Below are positions 11,627-24,100 of a stretch of DNA of 64,000 nucleotides, in pieces. The stretch comes from Paragordius varius (lineage: Eukaryota > Nematomorpha), in contig OZ176050.1 of NCBI GenBank assembly GCA_964247055.1, positions 6,200,001 to 6,264,000 of the forward strand, given 5' to 3'. Under the pieces are notes generated by a model. The model did no database searches. It was given only the letters and a program-made list of their open reading frames with translations, and was not told the origin of the DNA. The position numbers and the translations under genes are program-made. The first letter of the stretch is position 1. Each line of letters starts with the position of its first letter.

Positions 11627-12035
11627 TTAAATTATTTTATTGTTGAAAAATCCACACTTGATTGGGTAAATAATTTTATTATGGAAAATATCCAAACTTG
11701 ATTGGGTAAAGTTTTTTTATTATTGCTAATACCCACACTTGATTGGGTAAAATATTTTGCTTGTTGCAAATACCCACATATGATTGGGTAAAATATTTCT
11801 ATTATTGAAAATACCCACACCTGATTGGGTAAAATATTTTCATTTTGAAAATATCCACACTTGATTGGGTAAAATATTTTGATTGAGAAGTTGCGATAGA
11901 TTGTTATTACTCATACTTGAATTGGTTGAATGTTTTAATAGCTTTTAAGTCGCAATTGATAGTTGAAAATTTTCACACTTGATTAAATAAATATATATAT
12001 TTTCAAATATACCAACACTTGATTGGGTGGCATTT
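11627..12035 (+). repeat. Minisatellite, ~40-bp unit, right block
   Basis: About ten units, the clearest of the three blocks: CACACTTGATTGGGTAAA alternates with ATATTTTGATTGTTGAAAAT-like spacers. The last units (after about 11880) are diverged. The frame open on the minus strand is repeat translation. Confidence 0.85.
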
Positions 12036-12049
12036 TTGCATTTATTTTG

Positions 12050-13510
12050 GCCCAATAAAAGCCTAATAATTATAGACTTTTGGAACCCATAAAAATTTAA
12101 TTTTTTGCAAAATATTGTTTTTCTTTTTATATATAGGTATTATATATTTTAGTTATTTTTTCGAATGAAGCATTTTACTTTAAAAAAATTTTATAATAAA
12201 ATGATACGAATTTCGACATTTTCTCATAATAAGCACTACCATAACATTGTAATAACTTTCTTAAATCTATCGTAACTACCAAAGCCGATAGCAACATGAT
12301 AATCCAGATACACTTTCCTATCAGAATATACATTTGATCTGATTTTTTTGTGGTTTTTAAAAAATGAATTTAAATTTTTTTACATCAACCATTTTTGTAT
12401 GGACCCGTTCCTTAAAAATACGGTTTTTGTCTACTATTAGATTAGAATTATTTTAGAGAGAACATATATGTCTATTCAAATTTTAAATATATTTTTTAAG
12501 AAGACGTTTGTAGTTGCGCCATTTTTTGATTTAACGCACTATATAAAGAGTTTTTTAAAAATATTTGAAACGATTTCCAAGGTCCAATTGTATTTAGAAA
12601 TGAAATTTATTCATTTAATTTTAACCGAAGGTGACACAATTTTCAAAATTTCATTGAGATAATGCAAACGTATACGCAATATTAATCATAGCAAACTTAA
12701 CAAATACACTTAGGACATAGCAATAACTATGTATTTAGCCGCTTTATTAAAATTACGCTTTTTACAGGCAAACAAATCATCCACAAATATGTGAAACAAT
12801 TTGATAAACGCATAAGCGAATATGTATCTGTGCGTCACATATTTATAGCCCTCTGATTAGTCCCAGATTATGTATAAAATAGTTTCATACAATGATATCA
12901 AATGAATATAGTTGGATTTAAGTAGCTTTAAAAGAAAAAAATTCTATTAGTTTTTGACCTCAATATGGGTAAATTCGAAACCAGGTAAAATGGTTAAATT
13001 TAATGACCTTTAATAGTTTTAAATCCTAGAACGATTTGAAATTTAAATATCTTAAAAAGTATTAGAGGGAAGCTAAGTTTTAAGAGATGCTTTCTTTAGA
13101 CTTTAGGCGCATTATGCAAATTTTTTTATTAACTGGAAAATTGAAAAAAAATATTCATCTCAACTTTTTGGCCGCCATTTTTTTTCTTTATTTTTTTTAA
13201 TTTGCCGAAGCAACAGGCAAAGTTAGAAGTATATAATTAACTTAAGTAGACAGGTTGCATTTTACCAGCAATTGATATTTACTGATTTTAAAATCAGCTG
13301 TTTAGCCAAATCGTATTTCAAAGCTGTTCCAATTTTAGACTCTAGAAGCCACAAAACTTTCAACAATGTAAACTATTTTATTAATATAGGAGTACAATGT
13401 TAAATAATTAATAAAATAATTTTAAAGTAAATTTGTTTAGAAGATTGAGCTCTGGGACATAAAATTACCCCAATATCTCATCGCAGACAAAACAGTATTC
13501 ATGAAATATA
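12050..13510. repeat. Old dispersed repeat, copy 2
   Basis: No gene is seen between the minisatellite and EDEM2. About 12060-12360 resembles 3850-4100 and 58500-58830. About 13020-13500 (GATTTGAAATTTAAATATCTTAAAA, GCCGCCATTTT, CAGCTGTTTAG, CTCTAGAAG, GAGCTCTGGG) resembles 37140-37560 and 57480-58110. The modules occur in a different order from the 57-59 kb copy. Confidence 0.5.
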
Positions 13511-13849
13511 GACAATCATTGCGATATATTTACGATTTTATTATCTTTATATTATTTTCCCCAATTTAATGTAAAACTATATGGATTTAAGTTCGGACCA
13601 GCGTAAAGGGCCAGCTATTCTTATATAACGGCTCAATCACCCAAGACACATTTAAAATTTATAAAATTTTCTGTTTTTAACTCAAATGATATGTTTTTAG
13701 GGAATTTTCTTGAAAACAAATATTTGTTACTTCCTAATATTTCATTTAGACAAATTGATAAAAATAACTCTACTTCTAGGTTCATATTTTTGGGCCAATA
13801 CTCTGTAGGCATAATAGATTTAAACCATGTGGTAGCAACGTGAGATCAG

Positions 13850-16800
13850 ATGAAATGGCTCAAAATTTTAATATTTTTTATTTTAGTCTTGAAGAATTGT
13901 GCGATTGATAAATATTTTTATAAGTATTTTTATGTTAAACATAGAAATAAAGTAAAAGAGATGTTTATCCATGCCTATGACAGCTATGTAAAACATGCAT
14001 ATCCTTTAGATGAGTTAAAGCCACTTTCATGTTCCGGTATGAATACTTGGGGAAAGTTTATATAGCAATATAATATAGCTTTTCTTTAACCTTAATTGAT
14101 GCGCTTGATGTTTTAGCAATTATGGGGAATCGCACCGAATTTTTACGGGCCCAGGAATTGATTGTCAAAAACCTTAATTTTAATATGGATATAAATGTTT
14201 CCGTTTTTGAAACCAATATCAGAAGTCATTTTATTTATAATATTTAGTTGTTGGTGGCTTATTGGGCGCCCATTTTATGAGTGCATTACTAAATCTCAGT
14301 GAAATAGGATATCCATGTAAGGGGCCCTTGTTGGATATGGCTGTCAAAGTGGCTAATAAACTGATACCAGGTAAATTATAATTACACGCCTTTTTTATTC
14401 TAAAATTATTATTCATGAATCTTTATAATTTAATATCTTATATGATTGTAACTCTCTAAATAATATCATTTAATTTGAGAATGATTCGTAATTTATTTAT
14501 AAAACCCGTTAAAAATATTTTAAAGCCAAAGTTTTATCATTTGAAAGATACTTAAAACCAGATATTGTAACTGACAGTTTTTCAGATTCTCGGTCCATAA
14601 TGTATCTCGGGTTCCGGTAACTTATTTTACTAAAAAAATGGTTGATCTGGTTGGGGCTGTTAAAGAATTTTTTTTCATTTTTGGTTCCCGTTTTGTTTCT
14701 ATGTTTTTCAGTCAAATGTTTATTACTTTTTTAATTATAGAGATCACCCATTTGATACAATTTGAGTTAAATGCCGCAAGTTCCTTTCGCAAGCCAACTT
14801 ACTGAAATTTAAGACTAATTTTTTATATTAACATATTCGTTTAAACCATTACTGATAATTTTAAAATATTTTTTAAATTTATATTAATTTATTAGACATG
14901 TAAATTAATAGTACTGCATATTGCAAATCTGAATGAATATGTTATTTTTTAGCAAAATTTCAAGTAAACCTGTGTTAATTGAATCAAAAATTTCAAATTC
15001 ATCCAGACTCTTATTACACTCTATTTTAGAATTAGAATTATAAAAATTATGAGGTTTTTACGTTTTTTTCATTATAAACAACATTTCTAACTGCCAGTTT
15101 TGGTGTTAATATCAAATACTGAGTAGTTAGTCCATATATTATTTTGGTAAATGTCTATATTAAAATTCATTTTGAAACAAAATTATGTATACTTTTTATG
15201 AAAACTTTAGGAGGAAATTTAACAATTTATGATGATGACCTAAGATGACCATGTGGCAATTTTAATACAATTTAGATTTGCGAAAAGCTCACCATCATAA
15301 ATTTTTTTCCTTAGTGTGTCTGTTTTATGATATATTTATTACCATCATGCACAGAAATATTGAAAAAATTGAATTTATAAAGACAAAACGTAAAAACTAA
15401 AAGGCAAATATTTTTTTATAAAGGCGCACAGCAATTAACCTTGGTTTCTACATAAATTTTTAAACTATTATTTTGAATTTTAATTTATCATTTATTATAT
15501 CCAAAGGATAAGTTTATTAAAAAATATGGTTGAAAAAATGTGGTTGTATTTTACTTTTTACGTTTTGTATTTCCCTATTTACTTGCACCTATAGCATTTA
15601 ATACTAAAACGGGAATGCCATATGGAACAGTTAATTTAAAGTATGGAGTCCCTGTTAATGAAACTCCAATTACTTGTACAGCAGCAACGAATACATTTGC
15701 ACTTGAATGGTTTACCCTATCTGCCCTGACGGGTGATCCCATTTATAAACGCTTAGCTCTCAAATCACTTGGCGCGATTTGGAAAAATCACCGATCTCAA
15801 ATGGGATTGGTAAATTCTTAACCTAAAATGAGCTGAAAATATTGTATCGAGAATTAAATAACTGCTGTTCAATAAAAATATCGATATAAATGTGTTTTGC
15901 CAGAAATTAACTATCCCCTATTTATTATTGAAGTTAGATAATAAAAGTAATAAATGGCATAATGAGATCATTTAAGTTATACTTATAGTGTTGTGTGTAT
16001 TTCATGCTATTTTATCTGCTAGTCAAACTTCAAGAAAAAACTTCAAGAAAAAACTTCAAATTATTTCATGGTCAAATTTTTTGTTCGCACCCTTAATTTG
16101 ATTATATCAAAAACAATATCGATAATTGGCTTTCTTTTTTCAAAGAAGTGACACCATCTTTTAAATCAGATACATTTTATTAAGTATTATGTCCGATTTT
16201 AACACGATTAAAATTAGTTTTAACTAAGTTTTAATACGATTATAAATACTGTGTAAATTTTCTAGGTTGGAAATCACATTAATACTCATACGGGAGATTG
16301 GATTGGGAAAGAAGCTGGTATAGGATCTGGCGTGGATTCATACTTTGAATATTTGGTCAAAGGGGCATTTCTTTCTCGTGATCCGACACTTATCAGAATG
16401 TTTTTAGGTTTTTTTATCTACTCATAGCTATTATTTTTTAAATATCAACAAGGATGGCTTTATAACTTTAATTTTCTTTAGATTACGAAAATATTATAAA
16501 TGATCAAATACGATATAATGGTTGGTATTTTTGGGTACACATGTACAGTGGAAGCCTAATATGGCCAATTTTTCAATCTTTGGAAGCATTTTGGCCGGGA
16601 TTATTGGTATTAATTTTATAAGACTTTTTCCCATATATTTTATATAATTGCTCATTCATTATTATATACATGATTTGGGTATACTTATTAGAAATGCATG
16701 TTAAAATAAATGAGAACATACCTTTATATTGTATAATACTGCCTTTATTTCTTATTTCTTTTAAAAATATATCGGTTTTTGTATTAGGTGTCTATGGGTA

Positions 16801-19800
16801 AATTGGATGAAGCACAAAAATCGTTTCGACTCTATCATTCCGTTTGGTTAAAGTATGGCTCCTTGCCTGAAACATTTAACGTTGTAAATGATGAGTATGA
16901 AAAAGGGCATGCAAGTTATCCTTTACGACCTGGTATTAATAATATATTACATAATATGCTTTTTTTTCTTAATTTTATTATCACAATGATTGGAAGCAAT
17001 GCTTTTTTTGACATTTTATCACAAATTTTATTGCAATGGCTTATTTCATCGTTTGATTTTGTCCTAACTTAGTTCGATTTAATGCATTTTCTTTGTAATG
17101 TAAAATGGTTATTCTAAAATTTATTAATTTATATTTATGATTTTACTATGCATAAAACCCTAGTAATAATTAACATTATATTGAGAGAAATATAATATAA
17201 AAATATCATCCATTAATCCCTATTCTTTTAAATAGATTTTATTTTACTTTATATATATATATATGTTAGCTATACTTTTTAGATTATGTTTGTACATTTA
17301 CTGTTAATTTCCAAATTTTTTATTTTGAATTAAATAATAATTGTTATTATTGTACATATAGAATTTATTGAAAGTGCTTATCATTTATATCAAGCCACTG
17401 GTGATCCATACTATTTGGAGGTCGGCGTTGACGTAATCACAGCTTTGGAAAATTTGTGTCGCACGTCTTGTGGATATGCAGTGGTATAAAAAATATTATC
17501 CAAAATAATTAATATTAGAATTATATTAATTGAAAATATTTGAATATATTAATAATTGAGTTTATTTTAAACATACATTTTCGATTACCACAACTAATTT
17601 TTGTCGAACATAAAAGACAATAGTATATTTAAATTTAAAAAAATATATTAGCTCAAAGATGTGTCCACAAAAGAGAAATCTGACCGGATGGAATCATTCT
17701 TTTTGGCAGAAACGCTCAAATATTTATACCTTTTGTTCGCTACGGATCCATCGTTCACTGATGAAAAACCATTAATTTTTGAAAATGATATCTCACAATT
17801 TCGTGCAACACATTTCATTACACAAACGAATGATCTAATTGATTTGGACAAAATAAGGGATACTAATGCCTCGTAAACATTCTTATTATATACAATATAT
17901 TAGCTGACTATTAAAATGAAAAAATAGTATTTTTGTGTAAATACTTTACGTATTAATTTTTAACAAAAATCAGATTCAAACCTAATTACGTTTTATGTGT
18001 AATTTTATTGATGTTTTGCAACTATGAATTTCCCTATTTATTAATCTCTACTTATAAGGCCCCCACTTAAAACCTAATTAATATTATTAATCCATATTGA
18101 ATTTTACCCATGAAGTCTTTAAAGCGCTATTTTTGTGATTATCTTTTGTAAAGGTTTACTGAAAATTACCATGAACCTGGAAAATGTGTTGTTTTATCCG
18201 GCGGATATTTATTCAATACTGAAGCTCATCCTATCCATATTTCTGCCGTAGATTGTTGCGGTGTTTTGAATCAAGGTCCCATGGGACAAACTCTTGATCA
18301 ATATAGCACGGAAAATAAAATACCTTATTCAATTGATAACACCATGGATAAGAAATCTACTTCAAAGGATATAAAAGATGACCCCAATAAATTATATTTG
18401 GATGCAATAGCTAACCCTATAAATATAACTGATTTTGTGTCATTAAGGTCTAAGGATAATGACGTATTGTCTAATTTAACTGATAACGATTCTCTACTAA
18501 TCAGTCAACAAGAGTTATACGATTATATTTTAAATTTTGACAAATATGTCGAGCCTATAAATGAAAATGAACAAGTAATTTTTAATTGTCAGTTGCTATT
18601 TACTATACTTTTAAGTTTACTTTTTTACTGAGGGGTATGGAAATAGAGGGGCATTACACTTATTGGTCATTAATGAATATATGGGCTTTAAAATAGATGA
18701 TTTGAATAACAACACTTTCTCATTCAATAAAAGCATTTTTTATTTTAAAGCAACAATTTTTAATTTATGAGAGTATTACATTAAATGTCATTTAATTAAA
18801 ATATTGCCTCGATAAAAAAATATTGTGGCTGATTTGATAGAAAAAGAATTATTACTGTTTTTGGTCAGATATTTTAAGTGTAATATTAACTTAACCGACA
18901 AATCAAGCACCAATTCATCGAATAATTACTACACTGAAAGATTTATTGTTTTTAAAATTCTTTATACCAAATTTATGATTAATATTTAGAATATTATACC
19001 GCTTGAGGCGCTAAATCCAAATTTTGACTTGACAGCAACCACCAAAGATAATGGTTTGAATATGATACATCTTTTACAAATTTTGAATGGAGACTATACT
19101 TCGTTACAGGGTGACACAGCTTATGATTATCAAAATGAGAATTTAAAACAACCGTCTCTATATAATGATATGCCCTATACGCATTATTATGATAAGGATG
19201 TGTTTGATCAAGAAATTGAGAATGCTATTCCAAACATTCCAATCACAAAAGAGCCAACAACCAAAGGATTAAGTCTTGATAGTTTAATCCCTAAAAATTT
19301 CTTGCAAAACGCACTTTTATCTAGTTTAGATATCCTGGGGTCATTTAATCAAAGCATTTGGAACTCGCTATTGAGTAATAATTATAATATTTTTAAAGAT
19401 GGATTGAAAACATGTTTTTTTTTAATTTGATACTTATTTGGAGTTTTATTGATTTAATATAAGGCATATATGGAAATAATTTAATTAAAATATCATATAA
19501 TTATTTGATAAACTTATTGGTATATTATTTTTATTATTAATATCAGGCGAATCTATTTTACAAACACCGACCACCAACTCTGGTTTATCAAATGACTCTA
19601 AAATTTTAAATTTAATAATAAATGACCCATCTGGTGCACAAGAAGCTGAAGAATTACAAACCAAGATAGAAATAGACAAGTTAACAGACAATAAAAGTAT
19701 TGTATTTTTAGTTTTAATATTTATAAGACATTGTTGATTAAGTATACTCAAAATATAACATCACTTTACCGGATAAGTTTTTAATGGTTAGAAAAACTGT

Positions 19801-21022
19801 AATACCCGATTGTGAGAGCATTGTTCTATCTATACTGATCCCTTTAAAAATATTATTTTTTTGTGTAAAATTTAATTAATATATATTTTTTATAATAAAT
19901 AAATGTTGTTTTGTTAGAAATATATATTAATAAAGAATAATCAAATGACTCTGTTTTTGGCTTTGTTGCTCAAAAAACCTATAGTCTGTGAAAAGGGTGT
20001 ACACAATTTTTAATTCTTTTATTTTATAGATAAAGGTCCATAACTATAATAAGCCAATTAATTATCTTTAAAAGATTCGATCCTGTTCAGATATTTTGAG
20101 TTTTTAAATAAAAAATTCCAAATTTTGATGTTTGCAAATATTTTTTCAATAATTGAACATCAGGTTCTATGTGAAAGTAATAAAATGGATTATCGAATGG
20201 CTCAATATTTTACGCAGCTAAACATATTTTATAAATATAATAAAAAAACTAAACATCCAAAAATAATAAAATTTAATTTTTAAAAAGATATAGAAGATCA
20301 GGCTGTGAAATAATGTCTATTCTTTATCCTTATTTACTGATATACTTTGATTATTTTCATTTTGATATTCAATGACACATTCACATTTTAAAATTTAAAT
20401 AATTTTTTTAGTAATGGCAAATTTATGCGAAGATCCTGGTTCAATCAATGATGTGCTTGATGATATAGTAGGAAAACAAAACAATTGCATTAATCCGCAT
20501 TTAGCGCTCATGAAATCAGGAGACGTTTATGAAGAAAACGTTGCCAAAGATGATGACACAATAAAGAAAAGACAAACTTTTTTCACACGCTGTTTATTTC
20601 TTTGTTCGCTATATTCATGCCCTTACTATATTTATCTTCCTTTTTCTAGTCATTTAACATCAGATTTCGAATTTACTTCCACCAAAAAACCTTTATATCT
20701 CGATTTCAAAAAAATGATTGTAAAATCCAATGTGTCGAGCACTGAAATTTCGCTAGAAAACACAAACACGAATTTTGATGATAGTGCTATAAACCAAAAA
20801 ATCGATTCTTTATTAACTCCGGCAAACAAAGGTATAATTCTTTCACACCTTAATGCGAAATCAATTGATGATGGCAGTAATCGTAAAACTCCATTAAATG
20901 AACAAAAATCTACTTCAGTTGCGGGCAAACAGACCTCTGCACTTAAAATAAAATTACCGCTGCATAAACGGGAAACTATCCAAAAATGTGAGCAAATAAA
21001 TATGTTATGTTCTGCCGAATGA
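13850..21022 (+). CDS. EDEM2: EDEM2-like ER degradation-enhancing mannosidase-like protein
   Basis: Thirteen exons: 13850-14055, 14079-14224, 14248-14370, 15595-15809, 16266-16407, 16482-16606, 16788-16932, 17362-17483, 17652-17872, 18154-18574, 18990-19413, 19547-19696, 20412-21022. They sum to 3051 nt (1016 aa) with consistent phases. EDEM2 starts mannose trimming of misfolded glycoproteins for ERAD in the ER lumen. Seen: a signal peptide (1-19), the GH47 motifs LIDALD (74-79), FETNIR (112-117), [10 protein letters not shown] (250-259), SFFLAE (423-428) and FNTEAHP (502-508), and C61, matching the cysteine that pairs EDEM2 with a thioredoxin-like partner. The segment [10 protein letters not shown] favours EDEM2 over EDEM1 or EDEM3. 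Odd: about 500 residues follow the GH47 domain, rich in Asn, Ser, Asp and Lys, where human EDEM2 has about 70. Introns 1 and 2 are 23 nt; intron 3 is 1224 nt. Confidence 0.93.
14056..14078 (+). other. 23-nt intron 1 of EDEM2
   Basis: The intron begins GTTTATATAG and ends ATAATATAG. Removing it joins ...TWGN to [10 protein letters not shown], the conserved GH47 segment. Without removal the frame stops within the intron (TAG). Confidence 0.9.
14225..14247 (+). other. 23-nt intron 2 of EDEM2
   Basis: The intron begins GTCATTTTA and ends ATATTTAG. Removal gives [15 protein letters not shown], an exact fit to the EDEM core. The 23-nt length is not a multiple of three, so it must be spliced to keep the frame. 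Confidence 0.92.
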
Positions 21023-21076
21023 ATCATGAACGCAATTATATAAATATACATCTAATGCAAAATAAGTGATTAATAA

Positions 21077-21115
21077 TTTATTATAATATACATAAATGGG
21101 CATAGTATAAATAAA
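21077..21115. terminator. Overlapping poly(A) signals of the convergent EDEM2 and SLC22 genes
   Basis: On the plus strand AATAAA lies at 21110-21115, 88 nt after the EDEM2 stop. On the minus strand AATAAA (TTTATT as written, 21077-21082) lies 53 nt after the SLC22 stop. The stops are only 112 bp apart, so the two 3' ends very probably overlap. The motifs are seen; their use is inferred. Confidence 0.5.
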
Positions 21116-21134
21116 TACAAATACATATTATATA

Positions 21135-24100
21135 TTATAAATCAGTGGAAACTTCTGCACCTTTATTATCATAGTATCCTTTATGATTTAAATTTTGTCT
21201 CGAATTAGCATCAATTTTTTTATCATTTACATTAATATCATTTAAATAATACTTTCCACCATTTAATTGACCTTCGATTTTGTCATTGGTATATGAGGTC
21301 GTAGTTTGTAATGATAAATCTGAACAATCTTCCGATTTTTCTTTAGGATGATATTTTTCATTATATTTTTTAAGGTCGAAAACTTTGAAAAAGGGCCCTG
21401 AAAAATAATAAAGTATAAATGTTAAATGTGGTATTCGGTATAATTCATACATATATTTTTAAAAATATATATGTCTACCAATCATATTTATATATGGGCT
21501 TCACGTTATCTAGTCAAAAAATTATTTATTAAATTAATTTTTGACATTTATTTTCGTGATATATATTGTTTAAACTCTGGAATGTTGTATATAGATGATC
21601 AAATTTTTTAAATAATAATTTGACTTTAAATGTAATAGCATTTATTTTATCAACATAATTAAATCATTGGATTTTTAAAAATTAGGAGCACTATCGTCAA
21701 TAAAGGTTAACATGAAATATAAAGATTTGATTATTTAATAATACCGATTTGTCTATTAAAAACTCTAGTAATAAGCGTTTTGGCACATAATCAAACAATA
21801 ATTAGAAAATATTGGAATATTTTTTACCGTATTTTGGCAGTATGAAAGGATTATTCCTCTCCAAATCTTCCAATGTTTCGGGCAACGGAATATCTTTAGT
21901 TGGTGGTAATAAGGCAAACAAAAAGGCTGAAATCATTGCGCTTGTAGATAAAACTATCGCCATTAGCATTGGGTGTATTTTATTCTTGTCAATTTATAAA
22001 TGATTGATTACAATGTATTTTAATTTCGATCATGATATAGACCAAAAATAAAAAATATGCATACCAAATTTACGATAAAGGGCGAAAATAAGTATCCCAT
22101 CCGCGTTAAGGAATTGTTTAAACCAAACGCTGTATTTCTATTATATATAAATTAAATTTAACAAATATTTGATATTTTTATTGATTATTACCAACCATAT
22201 AAAAATTATTAAAACCATTATAATTTAAATATGCATTAAAATATTATAATTGTCTAAAACGCTTATTTTAAAGATTTTTGTTTTCCAACGATAAAAATAC
22301 ATTTTTAACTAGAGATTTTAGGGTATAATTAAAACGACGTAAATAGATAAATTTATGATTTTTTCATATATAATTTTTGGTACTATAGTCGTTATTCACT
22401 ATTGATATAACCATAATTTATTAAACAATTCAAACTTTGACCATAATAATCTTTGTAAAGAGCTGTTTTCATAAAATTAGTACTTAAAAATTTTAACATA
22501 ATATTAAGAATATAAATCAAAATAATAAATAGATTATAAAAGCACTAAGATTTAATCTTTGATATACTCTTTTCATAAAAAAATTGTACAATAGAGTTGC
22601 ATGTGTTTTCAAATATTTATTTAAACCTTATGGAAGTTGGGAACGTTTCATTAATAATGACGTAGGAAAGGGTTAAGGATGCACCAATTAAGCATCGACT
22701 CGCCATAAAGAGGATAATAACAAGATAATCCATTTGTGATTTGCTAACTTGTTAAATATAAAATTATTTTAGTCTAGATATACATTTTCCATTTCAGTCC
22801 AATTTTTAACAAATTTACTTTTAAACACTAAAAAACATATCTTTGCGTGTAAATAGTGCAGTCATTAAAATAAAACAGTACAACTGTCATATAAAGATAA
22901 TATTTGAAATGCTGCGGAAGAGATAAAAAAGCTAATTTTATGCATAATATTAAAATGATAATGCAAATGGTATTTAACATACAGGTATAATGATAAGTAC
23001 ATTTAATGTAAATAATAGTCCATTAACAATGGTAAATTACAAAAAAATAAATGACAAAGGCCAATGATTAATGAACAAAAAATAACTGAAAAAAAGTTAT
23101 ATATATTTATATAAATCATTCAAACTATACTTGATAGATAAGGTAAAAATAGTTGTGAAAGCAAAAGGAGAATACAAAGTGAGTTCATGATGAAAACCGG
23201 TTTACGCCGTCCTAATCTATCGCATAAAAAAAATTTTAATAGCTTATATTCAAAATATATTATCATAGTATAATATATTTTTATTATAACTATGATAAAA
23301 AATTACTATTTATTATCAAGTACAATTATATAAAATATATTTGGAATTAGTTTAAAAAATTGTACGTCATAACACTATTACGAAGAAATGTTTCCTAGAA
23401 ACGATAATAAGTTTTTGTGTAATTTCTAGTTTTTTTATATCATACATATAGTATAATAATAGGTAAAAAACTCCAAAAAATAAAACTTAATAGCAATGAG
23501 GGCCAAAACTTTTCCGGGAATTTCTGTTAAACCAACCAACGTGTAATTGACGTACAAATTTCCTGGTAGTTTGTGCGTAGCAAACGTGAGTCCCATGTAT
23601 GTTTGCGACATAAAAAACCTGAAAAAATACATGAATATCCACAAAAAATAAGTAATAAGCAAACATGTACGTAAATTTTAATATAAGCCCCAGGTAAAAA
23701 GGATAACATTAATATAATATTTGTTGAATTACATATAGATATGTATGCAAGAAAATAAAAGTCTTTGAAATGAACTAAAAATAAAAAAAAGTAGATAAAA
23801 ATAGTAAATAGACTCTTTGTTAGATTGTACAAACATCCAAAAAATAGTGTCAATGTGCTTGCTAAAATTATAATTAAAAGTAAGGGGAAAACAGAATTTA
23901 AATGTTTTACGTTCCAAAATCCACGTTAAATGTTCGAGGCCATAATAATTTATGCGTAAACAAGTCACTCAAAGTCGCTGTATGTGTACTCCCCTTTGCT
24001 TTATTGCATTCATGATCCATTTTCTCACGATCATTTGTTTTGTCAAGTTTTGAAAGAGTTGATTTTTTTTGCACAATCAAATGTTCTTCAAAGTTTTTAG

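Noticed and set aside
13850-14065. EDEM2 first exon as a 71-codon stand-alone gene
   Set aside because: The stop falls inside the 23-nt intron; the exon continues into the GH47 core.
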